Position numbers and translations under genes: made by a program. This document shows positions 1 to 7,937 of a stretch of DNA of 17,168 bases, one piece after another; the first letter of the stretch is position 1; each line of letters opens with the position of its first letter. This stretch comes from Bacteroidales bacterium (lineage in GTDB: Bacteria > Bacteroidota > Bacteroidia > Bacteroidales > UBA932). The notes under the pieces are model-generated. The model saw only the letters and a program-made list of their open reading frames with translations, searched no databases and was not told where the DNA came from. The DNA is taken from assembly GCA_009784635.1 (NCBI GenBank), contig WRBG01000023.1, positions 1-17,168 on the forward strand, read 5' to 3'.

Positions 1-849
1 GCCGCAACAACCGCCAATAATATCTACCCGGCCTTCTGCCACATAAGACTTGAGCTTTTGCGCCATCTCCTTGGGCGTCTCCGTATAACATCCGTACACA
101 TCGGGCAGACCGGCATTGGGGTGGGCGCTCACTTTGCAGGGGGCGATGGCAGAAAGCTGCCTCACGAAAGGAGCCAACTTTTCGGCCCCAAACGAGCAAT
201 TAAGCCCAATGCTCCACAAAGGGAAGTGCGAAACCGACGCCACAAAAGCCTCTATACTCTGACCCGATAAGGTTCGCCCCGAAAGGTCGGCAACGGTGGC
301 GGAGAGCATGACGGGAAACATTCCGAACAAACCCCGTTGGCCCAGTACGTCTTGGGCGGCAAACAGCGCCGCTTTGGCGTTCAAGGTATCAAAGACCGTC
401 TCAATCAGCAAAATATCTACTCCTCCATCCAATAAGGCCGCTATCTGTTCTCGATAAGCATCTGCCAATGAAACAAAGCTGATTGCCCTGTACCCGGGGT
501 CTTCTACCTTGGGCGACATGGAGGCCGATTTGTTGGTGGGGCCTATAGAGCCTGCCACATAGCATTTTTTATCGGGATGGGTCCGCATAAAATCACCGCA
601 AACCTCCCGCGCCAAACGGGCCGCCGCTCTGTTCATCTCGCCCACCCGGTCCGCCGTGCCGTAGTCCTGCTGAGAAATCCGGTTGGCATTAAAGGAATTG
701 GTCGAAACGATGCTGGCTCCCGCTTCTAAATAAGCGCGATGGATATCCCGAATCAAGCCGGGCCGAGTCAGACAGAGCAGGTCATGATTTGCTTCCTCTA
801 CCAAAGCATGCTGAATCATGGTGCCCATGGCGCCATCTAAAATGTACAT
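1..849 (-). CDS. metH: Cobalamin-dependent methionine synthase, N-terminal part (runs off left edge)
   Basis: This is the homocysteine-binding domain of methionine synthase, which moves a methyl group from methyl-cobalamin to homocysteine in the cytoplasm. About 283 residues are present. Visible are the N-terminal DGAMGTMIQ motif, a GPTNKSASMSP segment typical of MetH rather than of smaller homocysteine methyltransferases, GLNC with the first zinc-binding cysteine (Cys218) and the closing GGCCG with the other two zinc ligands (Cys281, Cys282) at the window edge. The folate, cobalamin and activation domains would lie outside. The start used here is the ATG at 849, with GGGAGG immediately before it, which is too close for a normal ribosome site. 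A second in-frame ATG at 912, inside the upstream gene and preceded by GGAG, would add 21 residues and bring the N-terminus to the usual family length, although those residues do not look family-like. It is the last visible gene of the minus-strand run. Identity is firm; the start is not. Confidence 0.93.
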   Translation of the reverse strand, partial: MYILDGAMGTMIQHALVEEANHDLLCLTRPGLIRDIHRAYLEAGASIVSTNSFNANRISQQDYGTADRVGEMNRAAARLAREVCGDFMRTHPDKKCYVAGSIGPTNKSASMSPKVEDPGYRAISFVSLADAYREQIAALLDGGVDILLIETVFDTLNAKAALFAAQDVLGQRGLFGMFPVMLSATVADLSGRTLSGQSIEAFVASVSHFPLWSIGLNCSFGAEKLAPFVRQLSAIAPCKVSAHPNAGLPDVYGCYTETPKEMAQKLKSYVAEGRVDIIGGCCG

Positions 850-874
850 CCTCCCAAAAAGTAAACAGCTTTGA

Positions 875-1147
875 CTATTGGGTAAGTCCGCTGATTTTCT
901 CGAATGAGGCATCCACTCCTTCGAGCAGTTCCCTGTTTATCGCTTTATAGTATAATTTTTTAGGATTATCTTGAGGATGGTTGACTTTGGCGTAGAGTCT
1001 ATTCCGGAGTTCTACCGCGTCTTGAATAATCTGTATGGCTTCTTCGCGTTTCTTATCGGGATAGAGGTACATAAATGTACAACAATCCGAAATAACCTCC
1101 TCTACCAGAAAGTCAATATCTTTTTTTAATCTTCTTAAACTTGCCAT
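875..1147 (-). CDS. Conserved-looking small protein of unknown function (90 aa)
   Basis: I do not recognise a named domain. The 90-residue product looks soluble and mainly helical, has no signal peptide or membrane segment, and starts with a basic stretch (MASLRRLKKDIDFLVEEV). It carries an adjacent cysteine pair (ISDCCTF, Cys22-Cys23) and a conserved-looking NHPQDNPKKLYYKAINREL segment. It starts 5 bases after the epimerase stop and ends 25 bases before metH, so it is almost certainly cotranscribed with both. It is probably a genuine gene: it fills the gap exactly, has no competing frame, and resembles in style the short hypothetical proteins common in Bacteroidales, which is a family memory rather than a search result. 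No function is assigned. Confidence 0.8.
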   Translation of the reverse strand: MASLRRLKKDIDFLVEEVISDCCTFMYLYPDKKREEAIQIIQDAVELRNRLYAKVNHPQDNPKKLYYKAINRELLEGVDASFEKISGLTQ

Positions 1148-1152
1148 TATAA

Positions 1153-2286
1153 CTATATTTTTACTATTCCTATTCCGGGCTTATCGTTAAGGGTAATTTT
1201 ACCGTCCACAATCTTCATGCCGCTATAAACATCATTGGTAATCAGCAGGTTTCCGTCCAAGTCCGCCCACTCCATCTGGGGCGCTAATTGAGCGGCGGCA
1301 GAAATGGCGCAGGAGGTTTCGGTCATGCAGCCAACCATCAGGCGCATACGCAAGGCTTGAGCCAAACTCACCATCTCACGCGCCTCGCGCATACCGGTGC
1401 ATTTCATCAGTTTAATGTTAATGCCCGTAAAGGCGCCTTTGAGTTTGGGCACGTCTGTCAAGCGTTGACACGACTCATCGGCAATCACAGGAAGGGGACT
1501 CCGCTCAGTGACCCAAGCCGCCTCGTCCAACCACAGCTTAGGCATAGGTTGTTCTATCATGTTGACGCCATGCTCTTTGAGCCAATAAATCATCTCAAGT
1601 GCATAATGCTTGTCTTTCCATCCTTGATTGGCGTCCGCGGCAATGGGGGTATTGGTTACGCTGCGGATGGTGTTAATCATCATCTTATCGGTGGCCTCGT
1701 CAACGCCCAATTTCACTTTAATCACCTTGTAAGGAGACGCCTCGCGGGTCTTTTGCCGCACCACCTCTTCTGTGTCCAATCCTATGGTAAAGGAAGTGTT
1801 GGGAGTAGTATCGGGATTAAATCCCCAAATCTTCCACCACGGCTGCCCCATGATTTTTCCTACCAAATCGTGCAAAGCAATGTCAACCGAAGCCTTAGCG
1901 GCGGTGTTGTTAATCGCCACACTTTCCAAGTAGGTCATGATATCCTCGATTTCAAAGGGAGATTTAAACCGGCTCAAGTCTACCCTTCTCAAAAACGCTA
2001 TTACCGAGGCTTGGTTCTCTCCCAAATAAGGAGGCATGGCCGCCTCTCCGTAGCCGGTATATCCGTCGTAGGTAATCTTGGTAAGTACGATAGGGGTGGT
2101 GGTTCTGGTGAAATTGGCAATGGTAAAGGGATAACGCAACAATGCGTCATAAGGTTCAAAAGTCAGCTCCATCTTTGGGGAAGCCGTTGCCCTGCGGGCC
2201 TGTCCAAATAATTTGACAGGATTGCTTACCGCTGTGGCAGCTACCGCCAAAGCGCCTGTTCTTAAAAAATTTCTTCTTGAAAACAT
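1153..2286 (-). CDS. Tat-exported dipeptide epimerase (L-Ala-D/L-Glu epimerase type, enolase superfamily)
   Basis: The product is predicted to interconvert L-Ala-D-Glu and L-Ala-L-Glu released from peptidoglycan. The 377 residues open with a twin-arginine signal (FSRRNFLRTGALAVAATA), implying export of a folded enzyme. The enolase-superfamily barrel follows: KVK with the catalytic lysine pair (Lys190, Lys192), the metal ligands Asp218 (AADAN), Glu245 (IEQP) and Asp270 (ADES), the second-face lysine Lys292 (NIKLMK), and the C-terminal DLDG (342-345) that in Ala-Glu epimerases binds the substrate amino group. Homologues of this subgroup have been characterised in Bacteroides. The gene follows the NlpC/P60 endopeptidase by 30 bases and precedes the small protein by 5, as in the ykfB-ykfC pairing of Bacillus, which supports dipeptide rather than muconate or succinylbenzoate chemistry. 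No Shine-Dalgarno is visible. Exact dipeptide preference is inferred. Confidence 0.9.
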   Translation of the reverse strand: MFSRRNFLRTGALAVAATAVSNPVKLFGQARRATASPKMELTFEPYDALLRYPFTIANFTRTTTPIVLTKITYDGYTGYGEAAMPPYLGENQASVIAFLRRVDLSRFKSPFEIEDIMTYLESVAINNTAAKASVDIALHDLVGKIMGQPWWKIWGFNPDTTPNTSFTIGLDTEEVVRQKTREASPYKVIKVKLGVDEATDKMMINTIRSVTNTPIAADANQGWKDKHYALEMIYWLKEHGVNMIEQPMPKLWLDEAAWVTERSPLPVIADESCQRLTDVPKLKGAFTGINIKLMKCTGMREAREMVSLAQALRMRLMVGCMTETSCAISAAAQLAPQMEWADLDGNLLITNDVYSGMKIVDGKITLNDKPGIGIVKI

Positions 2287-2316
2287 GTTCTAATTATTCT
2301 ATTTACAATGAATGAT

Positions 2317-3531
2317 TTATTGATACCAAGGGTGGTTTTTAACGGATACGATTCCTTTATCCTTATCTACCATATTGACGTAGCGCTTTGCGCGTATTAA
2401 ACTTTCGGCGGTGGTGGTATAGTTGGGTTCGCCGGGAATCAAATTGTCTATGGTAACAGAGGCAAAGGAACTGTTGGAGTGGATGAACTGCCCCTTTTCT
2501 ATGTATATTCCCACATGGGTGATGCGCTCGGGGGAACGCTCTGTGGCCCTGCTGCCAAAGAAAAGGAGGTCGGCAGGTTGCAGGTTATCCAAGCCTTCTG
2601 TAATGTCCACCTCTTCCCCCACCCGCGCTTGCTGGGAAGCGTCTCTGGGAGTAATCACGCCGTTCAAGTAAAAGCAACTCTTTACAAAACCGCTGCAATC
2701 TATTCCTTTGATGGATGTTCCGCCCCAAAGGTAGGGGAATCCGAGAAATTGTCTGCTGGTTGCCACCACATTGGCGGCAGTAGGATTGCATTGTTTGAGC
2801 CAATCGCTAAATTTTTGCGCGTCTGCTTTGGGTACAAATGCCGATTTTCCGTCGGGCAATACTACCCTGTAGTAGGCGCCCCGCTCTCCGTCGGCCTTGG
2901 CAATACAGCCCCAAACGCCATCGCGAACCACGGCGGAAGTCGCTGAGGGTTGTTCCCTAAAAAGCGTATAATGAGTGGTAATAATAATCTTGTCTGCTTT
3001 GTTCCAGTCGTCAAACTCCTCTTTGGTCATGGCTTGCACCGCGTTGTTTATCCAAGAAATATATCCTTCCGGCGTAATAACACGTATCCAACTGCCGCGT
3101 TTCTCAAGGAGTCGCAGGGGCATGCCCATAAGGGTTTGGGTGTCCATTTCGGCAGAATGGCTCGGCGGATTACGAATGTTGGAAACAGCCAAACTTGTAA
3201 CCCCATATGTCTTTTCTCCCAAAGCCGGGTCCGGCAAGAGCTTAATACTGTCTAACAGAGTAATGCCCTTGGCTTTTGCCGCTTCTACCAAGGCTTCTTT
3301 GGCCTCGGGTTGGGTAGTGGCTCCTTTGGCTATATAGACGCCTTTGTTAAGGGTGTCGGCTATAAAGTTCGCCTCAAAAATCCGGTCTCGTCTATCGGGG
3401 GCATGGCTTCTCCTGACCTCGTCCGACAAAGCTTTAAGTTGCACAAGGTTACTATCTTCTTTGGTCGTGGGGCAAGAACAGGCGCCCACAAGAAACAGGA
3501 GGCTTGTACACAGTACAATGGTTTTTTTCAT
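2317..3531 (-). CDS. NlpC/P60 lipoprotein endopeptidase with bacterial SH3 domains (YkfC-like)
   Basis: This is a predicted gamma-D-glutamyl-L-diamino acid endopeptidase that cuts muropeptide stems after D-Glu and so yields L-Ala-D-Glu. The 404-residue protein begins with a lipoprotein signal (LFLVGAC, acylated Cys18). An N-terminal helical region is followed by two SH3b domains at about 110-165 (with the family-typical SHSAEMDTQTLMG) and 183-240, then the NlpC/P60 peptidase at about 250-390. Catalytic residues are visible: Cys279 in GIDCSGF, His339 in ITHVGIY and a third polar residue, His351, in FIHSNSS. The domain order matches the YkfC family. It heads the minus-strand operon, and the next gene encodes the matching dipeptide epimerase. 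A Bacteroidota -7 box (TACCTTTG) lies 39-46 bases upstream of the start. The protein is expected to be anchored in a membrane facing the periplasm or cell surface. Confidence 0.93.
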   Translation of the reverse strand: MKKTIVLCTSLLFLVGACSCPTTKEDSNLVQLKALSDEVRRSHAPDRRDRIFEANFIADTLNKGVYIAKGATTQPEAKEALVEAAKAKGITLLDSIKLLPDPALGEKTYGVTSLAVSNIRNPPSHSAEMDTQTLMGMPLRLLEKRGSWIRVITPEGYISWINNAVQAMTKEEFDDWNKADKIIITTHYTLFREQPSATSAVVRDGVWGCIAKADGERGAYYRVVLPDGKSAFVPKADAQKFSDWLKQCNPTAANVVATSRQFLGFPYLWGGTSIKGIDCSGFVKSCFYLNGVITPRDASQQARVGEEVDITEGLDNLQPADLLFFGSRATERSPERITHVGIYIEKGQFIHSNSSFASVTIDNLIPGEPNYTTTAESLIRAKRYVNMVDKDKGIVSVKNHPWYQ

Positions 3532-3569
3532 GGTAAATCGGTTTTATAATGTATAATGTTTATGTGGCA

Positions 3570-3577
3570 CAAAGGTA
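3570..3577 (-). promoter_or_regulatory. Bacteroidota -7 promoter box for the endopeptidase/epimerase operon
   Basis: On the minus strand this reads TACCTTTG, a perfect match to the Bacteroidota sigma consensus TAnnTTTG. The predicted transcript would begin about 30 bases before the ATG at 3531. The upstream -33 element is weak: the nearest TTTG lies 26 bases away at 3604-3607 instead of the usual 19-21. It sits back to back with the predicted promoter of the radical SAM gene. Confidence 0.55.
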
Positions 3578-3595
3578 GCATTTTTTTTGTTGTCT

Positions 3596-3628
3596 ATTGC
3601 CGCCAAAACAATCATTATACTAAATTTG
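3596..3628 (+). promoter_or_regulatory. Predicted promoter of the radical SAM gene
   Basis: TAAATTTG at 3621-3628 matches the Bacteroidota -7 consensus, and a TTG at 3597-3599 lies 21 bases upstream as a -33 element. Transcription would start near 3634, leaving an unusually short leader of about 10 bases before the TTG start codon at 3645. Confidence 0.45.
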
Positions 3629-3644
3629 CCACAAATTTTACGTT

Positions 3645-4607
3645 TTGGATACTGCCCCTCATATATTTCCCGAAGGAAAGCGCTACCGCTCTTTTGCCTC
3701 ATACATTAAAGCCCGTTACGGGGGACGGCTGCAAAAAGTGGTGATAGACGCCGGATTCAGTTGCCCCAACCGAGACAGGACGCTGGGAGTGGGCGGTTGT
3801 ACTTACTGCTTGAACGATGCCTTTCATCCCGCCTACAGCCATCCGCAAGTGGCTTTGCACCGCCAGATTGACGAAGGTATTGTTTTTCATCGCAAACGAT
3901 ATGCCCGCGCTCAAGGATATTTAGCTTATTTTCAATCCTATTCCAATACCCACGCCTCTTTGGAGCGGCTCAAGGAGGTGTATGAAGAAGCTTTGAGTCA
4001 TCCCCAAATCTCCGGATTGGTCATCGGCACCCGCCCCGACTGTGTGGACGCTCCCAAACTCGACTATTTGGCGGAGCTGGCGCGCAAACATATTATTTTT
4101 ATTGAATACGGAATCGAATCGTGCTACGACCGTAGTCTGCAACGCATTCGCCGCGGACACACCTTTGAGCAGGCGCAGGAAGCTGTGGTACAAAGCGCCA
4201 GACGCGGCCTGCAAACAGGGGCTCATTTTATTTTTGGACTGCCGGGGGAAACCAAAGACGATATGATGCGCACCGCCTACATCATTGGCGCCCTGCCCCT
4301 TACCTCCGTCAAATTTCACCAGCTCCAAATCATCAAAGGCACGGAGATGGAAGCGGAATATCGGCAACGCCCCAACGACTTTATCACTTTTAGCCTGCTT
4401 GAATATATAGACTTTTTTATAGACTTTTTGGAACGGTTTAACCCGACCATTGCCATCGAGCGTTTTGCCGGCGAGGTTCCGCCAAGGTTTGTAAGCCATA
4501 CCCCTTGGGGCTTGGTTCGTTACGCAGATTTGGTCAAGATGCTTGAAAAAAGATTGGAGGAGCGAAATACCCTGCATGGGAGGTATTATAATTTTTCTTA
4601 TATTTGA
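3645..4607 (+). CDS. TIGR01212-family radical SAM protein (YhcC-like), TTG start
   Basis: This 320-residue cytoplasmic protein belongs to the YhcC-like radical SAM family, whose reaction is not established. It has the three cluster-binding cysteines Cys40, Cys52 and Cys55 (spacing C-x11-C-x2-C, GGCTYC) inside the diagnostic DAGFSCPNRD segment, followed by family blocks YFQSYSNTHA (95-104), GTRPDC (128-133), EYGIES (154-159) and RRGHT (169-173). Full family length is present. The start is TTG: the frame is closed by a TAA at 3621-3623, no ATG or GTG lies between that stop and the conserved region, and the family core begins soon after residue 10. It is divergent from the endopeptidase gene and ends 19 bases before nrfH. 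Whether nrfH is partly read from this promoter is open. Confidence 0.92.
   Translation: MDTAPHIFPEGKRYRSFASYIKARYGGRLQKVVIDAGFSCPNRDRTLGVGGCTYCLNDAFHPAYSHPQVALHRQIDEGIVFHRKRYARAQGYLAYFQSYSNTHASLERLKEVYEEALSHPQISGLVIGTRPDCVDAPKLDYLAELARKHIIFIEYGIESCYDRSLQRIRRGHTFEQAQEAVVQSARRGLQTGAHFIFGLPGETKDDMMRTAYIIGALPLTSVKFHQLQIIKGTEMEAEYRQRPNDFITFSLLEYIDFFIDFLERFNPTIAIERFAGEVPPRFVSHTPWGLVRYADLVKMLEKRLEERNTLHGRYYNFSYI
4599..4606 (+). promoter_or_regulatory. Possible -7 box for the nrf operon
   Basis: TATATTTG overlaps the stop codon of the radical SAM gene and matches TAnnTTTG. It stands 20 bases before the nrfH ATG. No TTG or TTTG occurs at the expected -33 distance, so the element is weak or needs an activator, or it is chance in AT-rich sequence. 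No clear FNR/CRP-like palindrome was seen nearby. Confidence 0.3.
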
Positions 4608-4626
4608 CAAAAATTTACAGTTTATT

Positions 4627-5229
4627 ATGAAAATTAAGCAGCTTGTAAACAGGATATTACCATCGAAAAAATGGAAAATAATGGCAATTATTATTTCCGG
4701 AATTACCGTGGGGAGTCTTGCGCTGCTCCTGCACATGATGAAGATGCATACCTATCTTGGCGATGAACCCTCTGCCTGTGTAAATTGCCATATTATGGCG
4801 CCTTATTATGCAACATGGTTTCATGGCTCTCATGCGCGTTCAACCACCTGCAACGATTGCCATGTGCCTCAAGATAATCTCATCAAGAAATGGGCGTTCA
4901 AAGGCACCGACGGGTTAAAACATGCGGCGGCATTCATCTCTTTTAGTGAACCGCAAGTGATTAGGGCGCACGATGGAAGCTCAAACGTAATCATGAACAA
5001 TTGCATCCGTTGCCATGAACAGTTGAATACCGAATTTGTATCTGCGGGGCGCATCAATTACATGATGGCTAAAGCCGGAGAAGGAAAAGCCTGTTGGGAT
5101 TGCCACCGCGAAACGGGGCACGGCATGGGCAACAGTCTTTCATCTACGCCAAACGCCTTGGTTCCCTATCCCGACTCGCCCGTACCTGCATGGCTGCAAA
5201 AAGTAACGAAATTAAAAAAATCTAATTAA
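4627..5229 (+). CDS. nrfH: Cytochrome c nitrite reductase small subunit, tetraheme quinol dehydrogenase
   Basis: NrfH takes electrons from menaquinol in the membrane and passes them to NrfA. The 200-residue product has one N-terminal membrane anchor (about residues 17-37) and four CXXCH haem sites at Cys51, Cys75, Cys126 and Cys156. The first is CVNCHIM, where Met57 is placed like the unusual methionine haem ligand of NrfH. I use the ATG at 4627: it puts the anchor at the usual position, whereas an upstream in-frame ATG at 4543 would lie within the radical SAM gene and add 28 unlikely residues. The nrfA start follows after 7 bases. Other NapC/NirT-family cytochromes look similar, but adjacency to nrfA settles the call. 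Confidence 0.94.
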   Translation: MKIKQLVNRILPSKKWKIMAIIISGITVGSLALLLHMMKMHTYLGDEPSACVNCHIMAPYYATWFHGSHARSTTCNDCHVPQDNLIKKWAFKGTDGLKHAAAFISFSEPQVIRAHDGSSNVIMNNCIRCHEQLNTEFVSAGRINYMMAKAGEGKACWDCHRETGHGMGNSLSSTPNALVPYPDSPVPAWLQKVTKLKKSN

Positions 5230-5236
5230 TAAAACT

Positions 5237-6703
5237 ATGGAAAATAAGAAGCTTAAATCGTGGCAAGGATGGACATTGTTCATCGCCTCAATGGCGGTAG
5301 TCTTTTTTTTGGGACTGGTTACTTCATCTCTGATGGAACGGCGGGCCGAAGTTGTTAGCGTTTTCAACAACAAAAGAGTCGAAATCACAGGGATAGAGGC
5401 ACGAAATGAAGTATTTGGCGAAAATTACCCACGTCAATACAGGTCGTGGCGCAACACCGAAAGAACAGACTTTAGAAGTGAGTTCAACAGCAGCGAAGCG
5501 GATGATATTTTGGCAGAACGCCCCAACATGGTTGTTTTATGGGCCGGGCACCCATTCTCAAAAGATTATTTAGCCCCGCGTGGACACATGCATGCTGTTG
5601 AAGATGTTCGCGTTTCATTGCGTACAGGCGCTCCCATGTCTGAGGACGAAGGACCGCAAAACGCCTCCTGCTATTCGTGTAAAACTCCGGATATTCTCCG
5701 GTTTACAGAAGATGGGGCAGAGGAGTTTTACACACACAAATGGGCGGCTTACGGAGACGAAATGATAAACCCGATTGGCTGCGCCGATTGCCATGAGCCG
5801 GAAAACATGAATCTTCAAATCACCCGTCATGCTTTGATTGAAGCTTTCGAGCGTCAAGGAAAAGATATTAAAAAAGCGACCCTTCAAGAAATGCGTTCAT
5901 TGGTTTGCGCACAGTGCCATGTTGAGTATTACTTTAGAGGAGACGGAAAATACATCACACTCCCATGGGATAAGGGCATTACGATGGAGGATATGGAAAA
6001 TTATTATGATGAGATTGGCTTTTCCGATTTCATCCATGCCCTAAGCAGGGCGCCCATCATAAAAGCGCAACACCCCGATTATGAAATCGCCGAATTGGGT
6101 ATTCACGGACAGCGGGGCGTTTCGTGCGCCGATTGCCACATGCCGTATAAAAGCGAAGGCGGCGTGAAATTCAGCGACCACCACGTCAGAAGTCCGCTGG
6201 CCATGATTGACCGTACCTGTCAAGTTTGCCACCGCCAAAGCGAAGAAACGTTGCGTAACAATGTTTACGAGCGTCAACGCAAAGCAAGTGAAACACGTAA
6301 TCGTTTGGAAACAGAATTGACAAAAGCGCATATCGAGGCAAAATACGCATGGGATAAGGGGGCAACCCAAGCGCAGATGCAAGAAGTGTTACAACTGCTC
6401 CGCCAGTCGCAATGGCGTTGGGATTTTGGGGTGGCGTCGCACGGCGGCTCATTCCATGCGCCGCAAGAGGTACAGCGTATTTTGGCATGTGGATTGGATA
6501 GAGCGCTGCAAGCCCGTTTAGCAATATCGAAAGTGTTGGCAAAAAACGGATTTACAGGCGAAGTCCCCATGCCCGACATATCAACCAAAGAAAAAGCACA
6601 GGCTTATATCGGCTTGAATATGGACAAAGAACGCGCCGACAAAGCGAGATTTTTGGAAACAATTGTTCCGCAATGGTTGGAAAAGGCTAAAAATGTGGAA
6701 TAG
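5237..6703 (+). CDS. nrfA: Ammonia-forming cytochrome c nitrite reductase (pentaheme catalytic subunit)
   Basis: NrfA reduces nitrite to ammonium with six electrons on the outer face of the cytoplasmic membrane. The 488-residue protein has an N-terminal hydrophobic segment (about 12-32) that may be a signal or an anchor. Its active-site haem motif is CYSCK (Cys145-Lys149), with the lysine axial ligand that marks classical NrfA, and four further CXXCH motifs follow at Cys182, Cys224, Cys297 and Cys328. Residues matching the E. coli active and calcium sites are present: the arginine-containing RVSLRTGAP stretch, Glu230-Tyr231 after haem 3, Lys276, Gln278 and His279 in KAQHP, and His290 in GIHG. 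The C-terminal DISTKEKAQ and IGLNM blocks are intact. The 3' end overlaps resB by 11 bases. Confidence 0.97.
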   Translation: MENKKLKSWQGWTLFIASMAVVFFLGLVTSSLMERRAEVVSVFNNKRVEITGIEARNEVFGENYPRQYRSWRNTERTDFRSEFNSSEADDILAERPNMVVLWAGHPFSKDYLAPRGHMHAVEDVRVSLRTGAPMSEDEGPQNASCYSCKTPDILRFTEDGAEEFYTHKWAAYGDEMINPIGCADCHEPENMNLQITRHALIEAFERQGKDIKKATLQEMRSLVCAQCHVEYYFRGDGKYITLPWDKGITMEDMENYYDEIGFSDFIHALSRAPIIKAQHPDYEIAELGIHGQRGVSCADCHMPYKSEGGVKFSDHHVRSPLAMIDRTCQVCHRQSEETLRNNVYERQRKASETRNRLETELTKAHIEAKYAWDKGATQAQMQEVLQLLRQSQWRWDFGVASHGGSFHAPQEVQRILACGLDRALQARLAISKVLAKNGFTGEVPMPDISTKEKAQAYIGLNMDKERADKARFLETIVPQWLEKAKNVE

Positions 6704-7937
6704 ACCATGGGGATATAAAGAGGGTTTTGCCATCAATGGAGGGCTTCTGCTTGTTGGGATACTGCTGCAACTTGCCATAGGGCGGGTGAATCTTGAGGTA
6801 TTGACGTATCCCGTTAATCTTATCTCATTGGTCATATTTGGGGCAGGGTTGGCAGCCATGCATTTGGCTTCAAAAAAACTGTATCTCTTTCGCCTGTTAA
6901 GTTCCTTTCAATTTGCGCTGCCTTCCATGGTCAGCGTGGTCATTCTTGTAATCTTCATGGGACTTTCGCCTCAATTTCAATCCCATGCGGAACTGCCGGG
7001 GATGATGGGGCGCTTGGGAATCATGCAAATGCTGTCGGCATGGTATTTTGTGTTGGTTTTCTCGTGGTTTATAGTCATACTGGGAATGGTTGTTGTCAAA
7101 AGAATAAGCCGTTTCCATATAAAGAGCGACATTCCCTTTGTACTGAATCATCTGGGATTATTGATTGCCCTGCTGTGCGGGGCATTAGGCAGCGCCGATA
7201 TACAACGACTAAAGCTTACGGCCTCTGTCGGCAAGCCCGAATGGAGGGCTTTTGACAGCCGCGGCAATATGCTTGAATTGTCCTTAGCCATCGAGTTACA
7301 CCATTTTACCATAGATAAATACCCGCCCAAACTGATGTTGGTAGACAACGAAACGGGAAGAATACTCCCCGAAGGAAAACCTGCAAACATATTGGCCGAT
7401 GACGATTTTACGGAAGGGACATTACTCGACTGGCGGATAACCGTCGAAAAACGCATCGAAGGCGCGGCGCGCGTGTTTGCCGGCGATACCATTAAGTATG
7501 TCGAATACCCCTCCATAGGCGCAACCTGTGCGTTGTACGTCAAAGCGATAAACACGAAAACCCACCGGCAACAGGAAGGCTGGGTGAGCTGCGGCAGTTT
7601 TATGTTTTCCCATCAAGCGTTGCGGTTAGATGAACGGCTGAGCTTGATTATGCCCGACAGAGAGCCGCGCCGTTATGCTTCTGATGTTACGGTGTATACG
7701 CAATCAGAAAAAATCATCCATGGAGTTATCGAGGTAAACAAGCCTTTACAGGTAGAGGGCTGGAAAATTTATCAGCTGAGTTATGACCAAAGTATGGGCA
7801 AATGGAGTACCATCAGCATTTTTGAATTGGTGCGCGACCCATGGCTGCCGGCAGTGTATGCCGGCATTTGGATGATGCTCGCCGGGGCGGTATGTATGCT
7901 TGTTTTTCCAAAAAAACGCAAGGAGGACGAGGTATGA
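6693..7937 (+). CDS. resB: System II cytochrome c biogenesis protein ResB/CcsB-like
   Basis: ResB works with CcsA to hold and attach haem to apocytochromes c in the periplasm. From the ATG at 6693 the protein has 414 residues. Likely membrane segments are at about 13-30, 39-58, 76-92, 113-135 and 147-168, followed by a periplasmic domain of roughly 215 residues and a last segment at about 385-405 ending in a basic cytoplasmic tail (FPKKRKEDE). His153 in LNHLG is a candidate haem ligand. An upstream TTG at 6663 would add 10 residues, but the ATG, which overlaps nrfA by 11 bases, is preferred. The ATGA overlap with ccsA indicates translational coupling. In Wolinella the equivalent function is the fused NrfI; here it is split. 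Confidence 0.85.
   Translation: MWNRPWGYKEGFAINGGLLLVGILLQLAIGRVNLEVLTYPVNLISLVIFGAGLAAMHLASKKLYLFRLLSSFQFALPSMVSVVILVIFMGLSPQFQSHAELPGMMGRLGIMQMLSAWYFVLVFSWFIVILGMVVVKRISRFHIKSDIPFVLNHLGLLIALLCGALGSADIQRLKLTASVGKPEWRAFDSRGNMLELSLAIELHHFTIDKYPPKLMLVDNETGRILPEGKPANILADDDFTEGTLLDWRITVEKRIEGAARVFAGDTIKYVEYPSIGATCALYVKAINTKTHRQQEGWVSCGSFMFSHQALRLDERLSLIMPDREPRRYASDVTVYTQSEKIIHGVIEVNKPLQVEGWKIYQLSYDQSMGKWSTISIFELVRDPWLPAVYAGIWMMLAGAVCMLVFPKKRKEDEV

Noticed and set aside
1288..2211. A 307-codon plus-strand open frame opposite the epimerase gene
   Set aside because: It mirrors a gene with all catalytic motifs, has no recognisable domain, no promoter or ribosome site, and biased shadow-like composition.
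4543..4626. Longer nrfH start inside the radical SAM gene
   Set aside because: It adds 28 residues with a second hydrophobic stretch ahead of the normal anchor; the ATG at 4627 gives standard NrfH length.
3921..4736. A 271-codon minus-strand open frame opposite the radical SAM gene and nrfH
   Set aside because: It runs antisense to two well-supported genes and shows no family motif.
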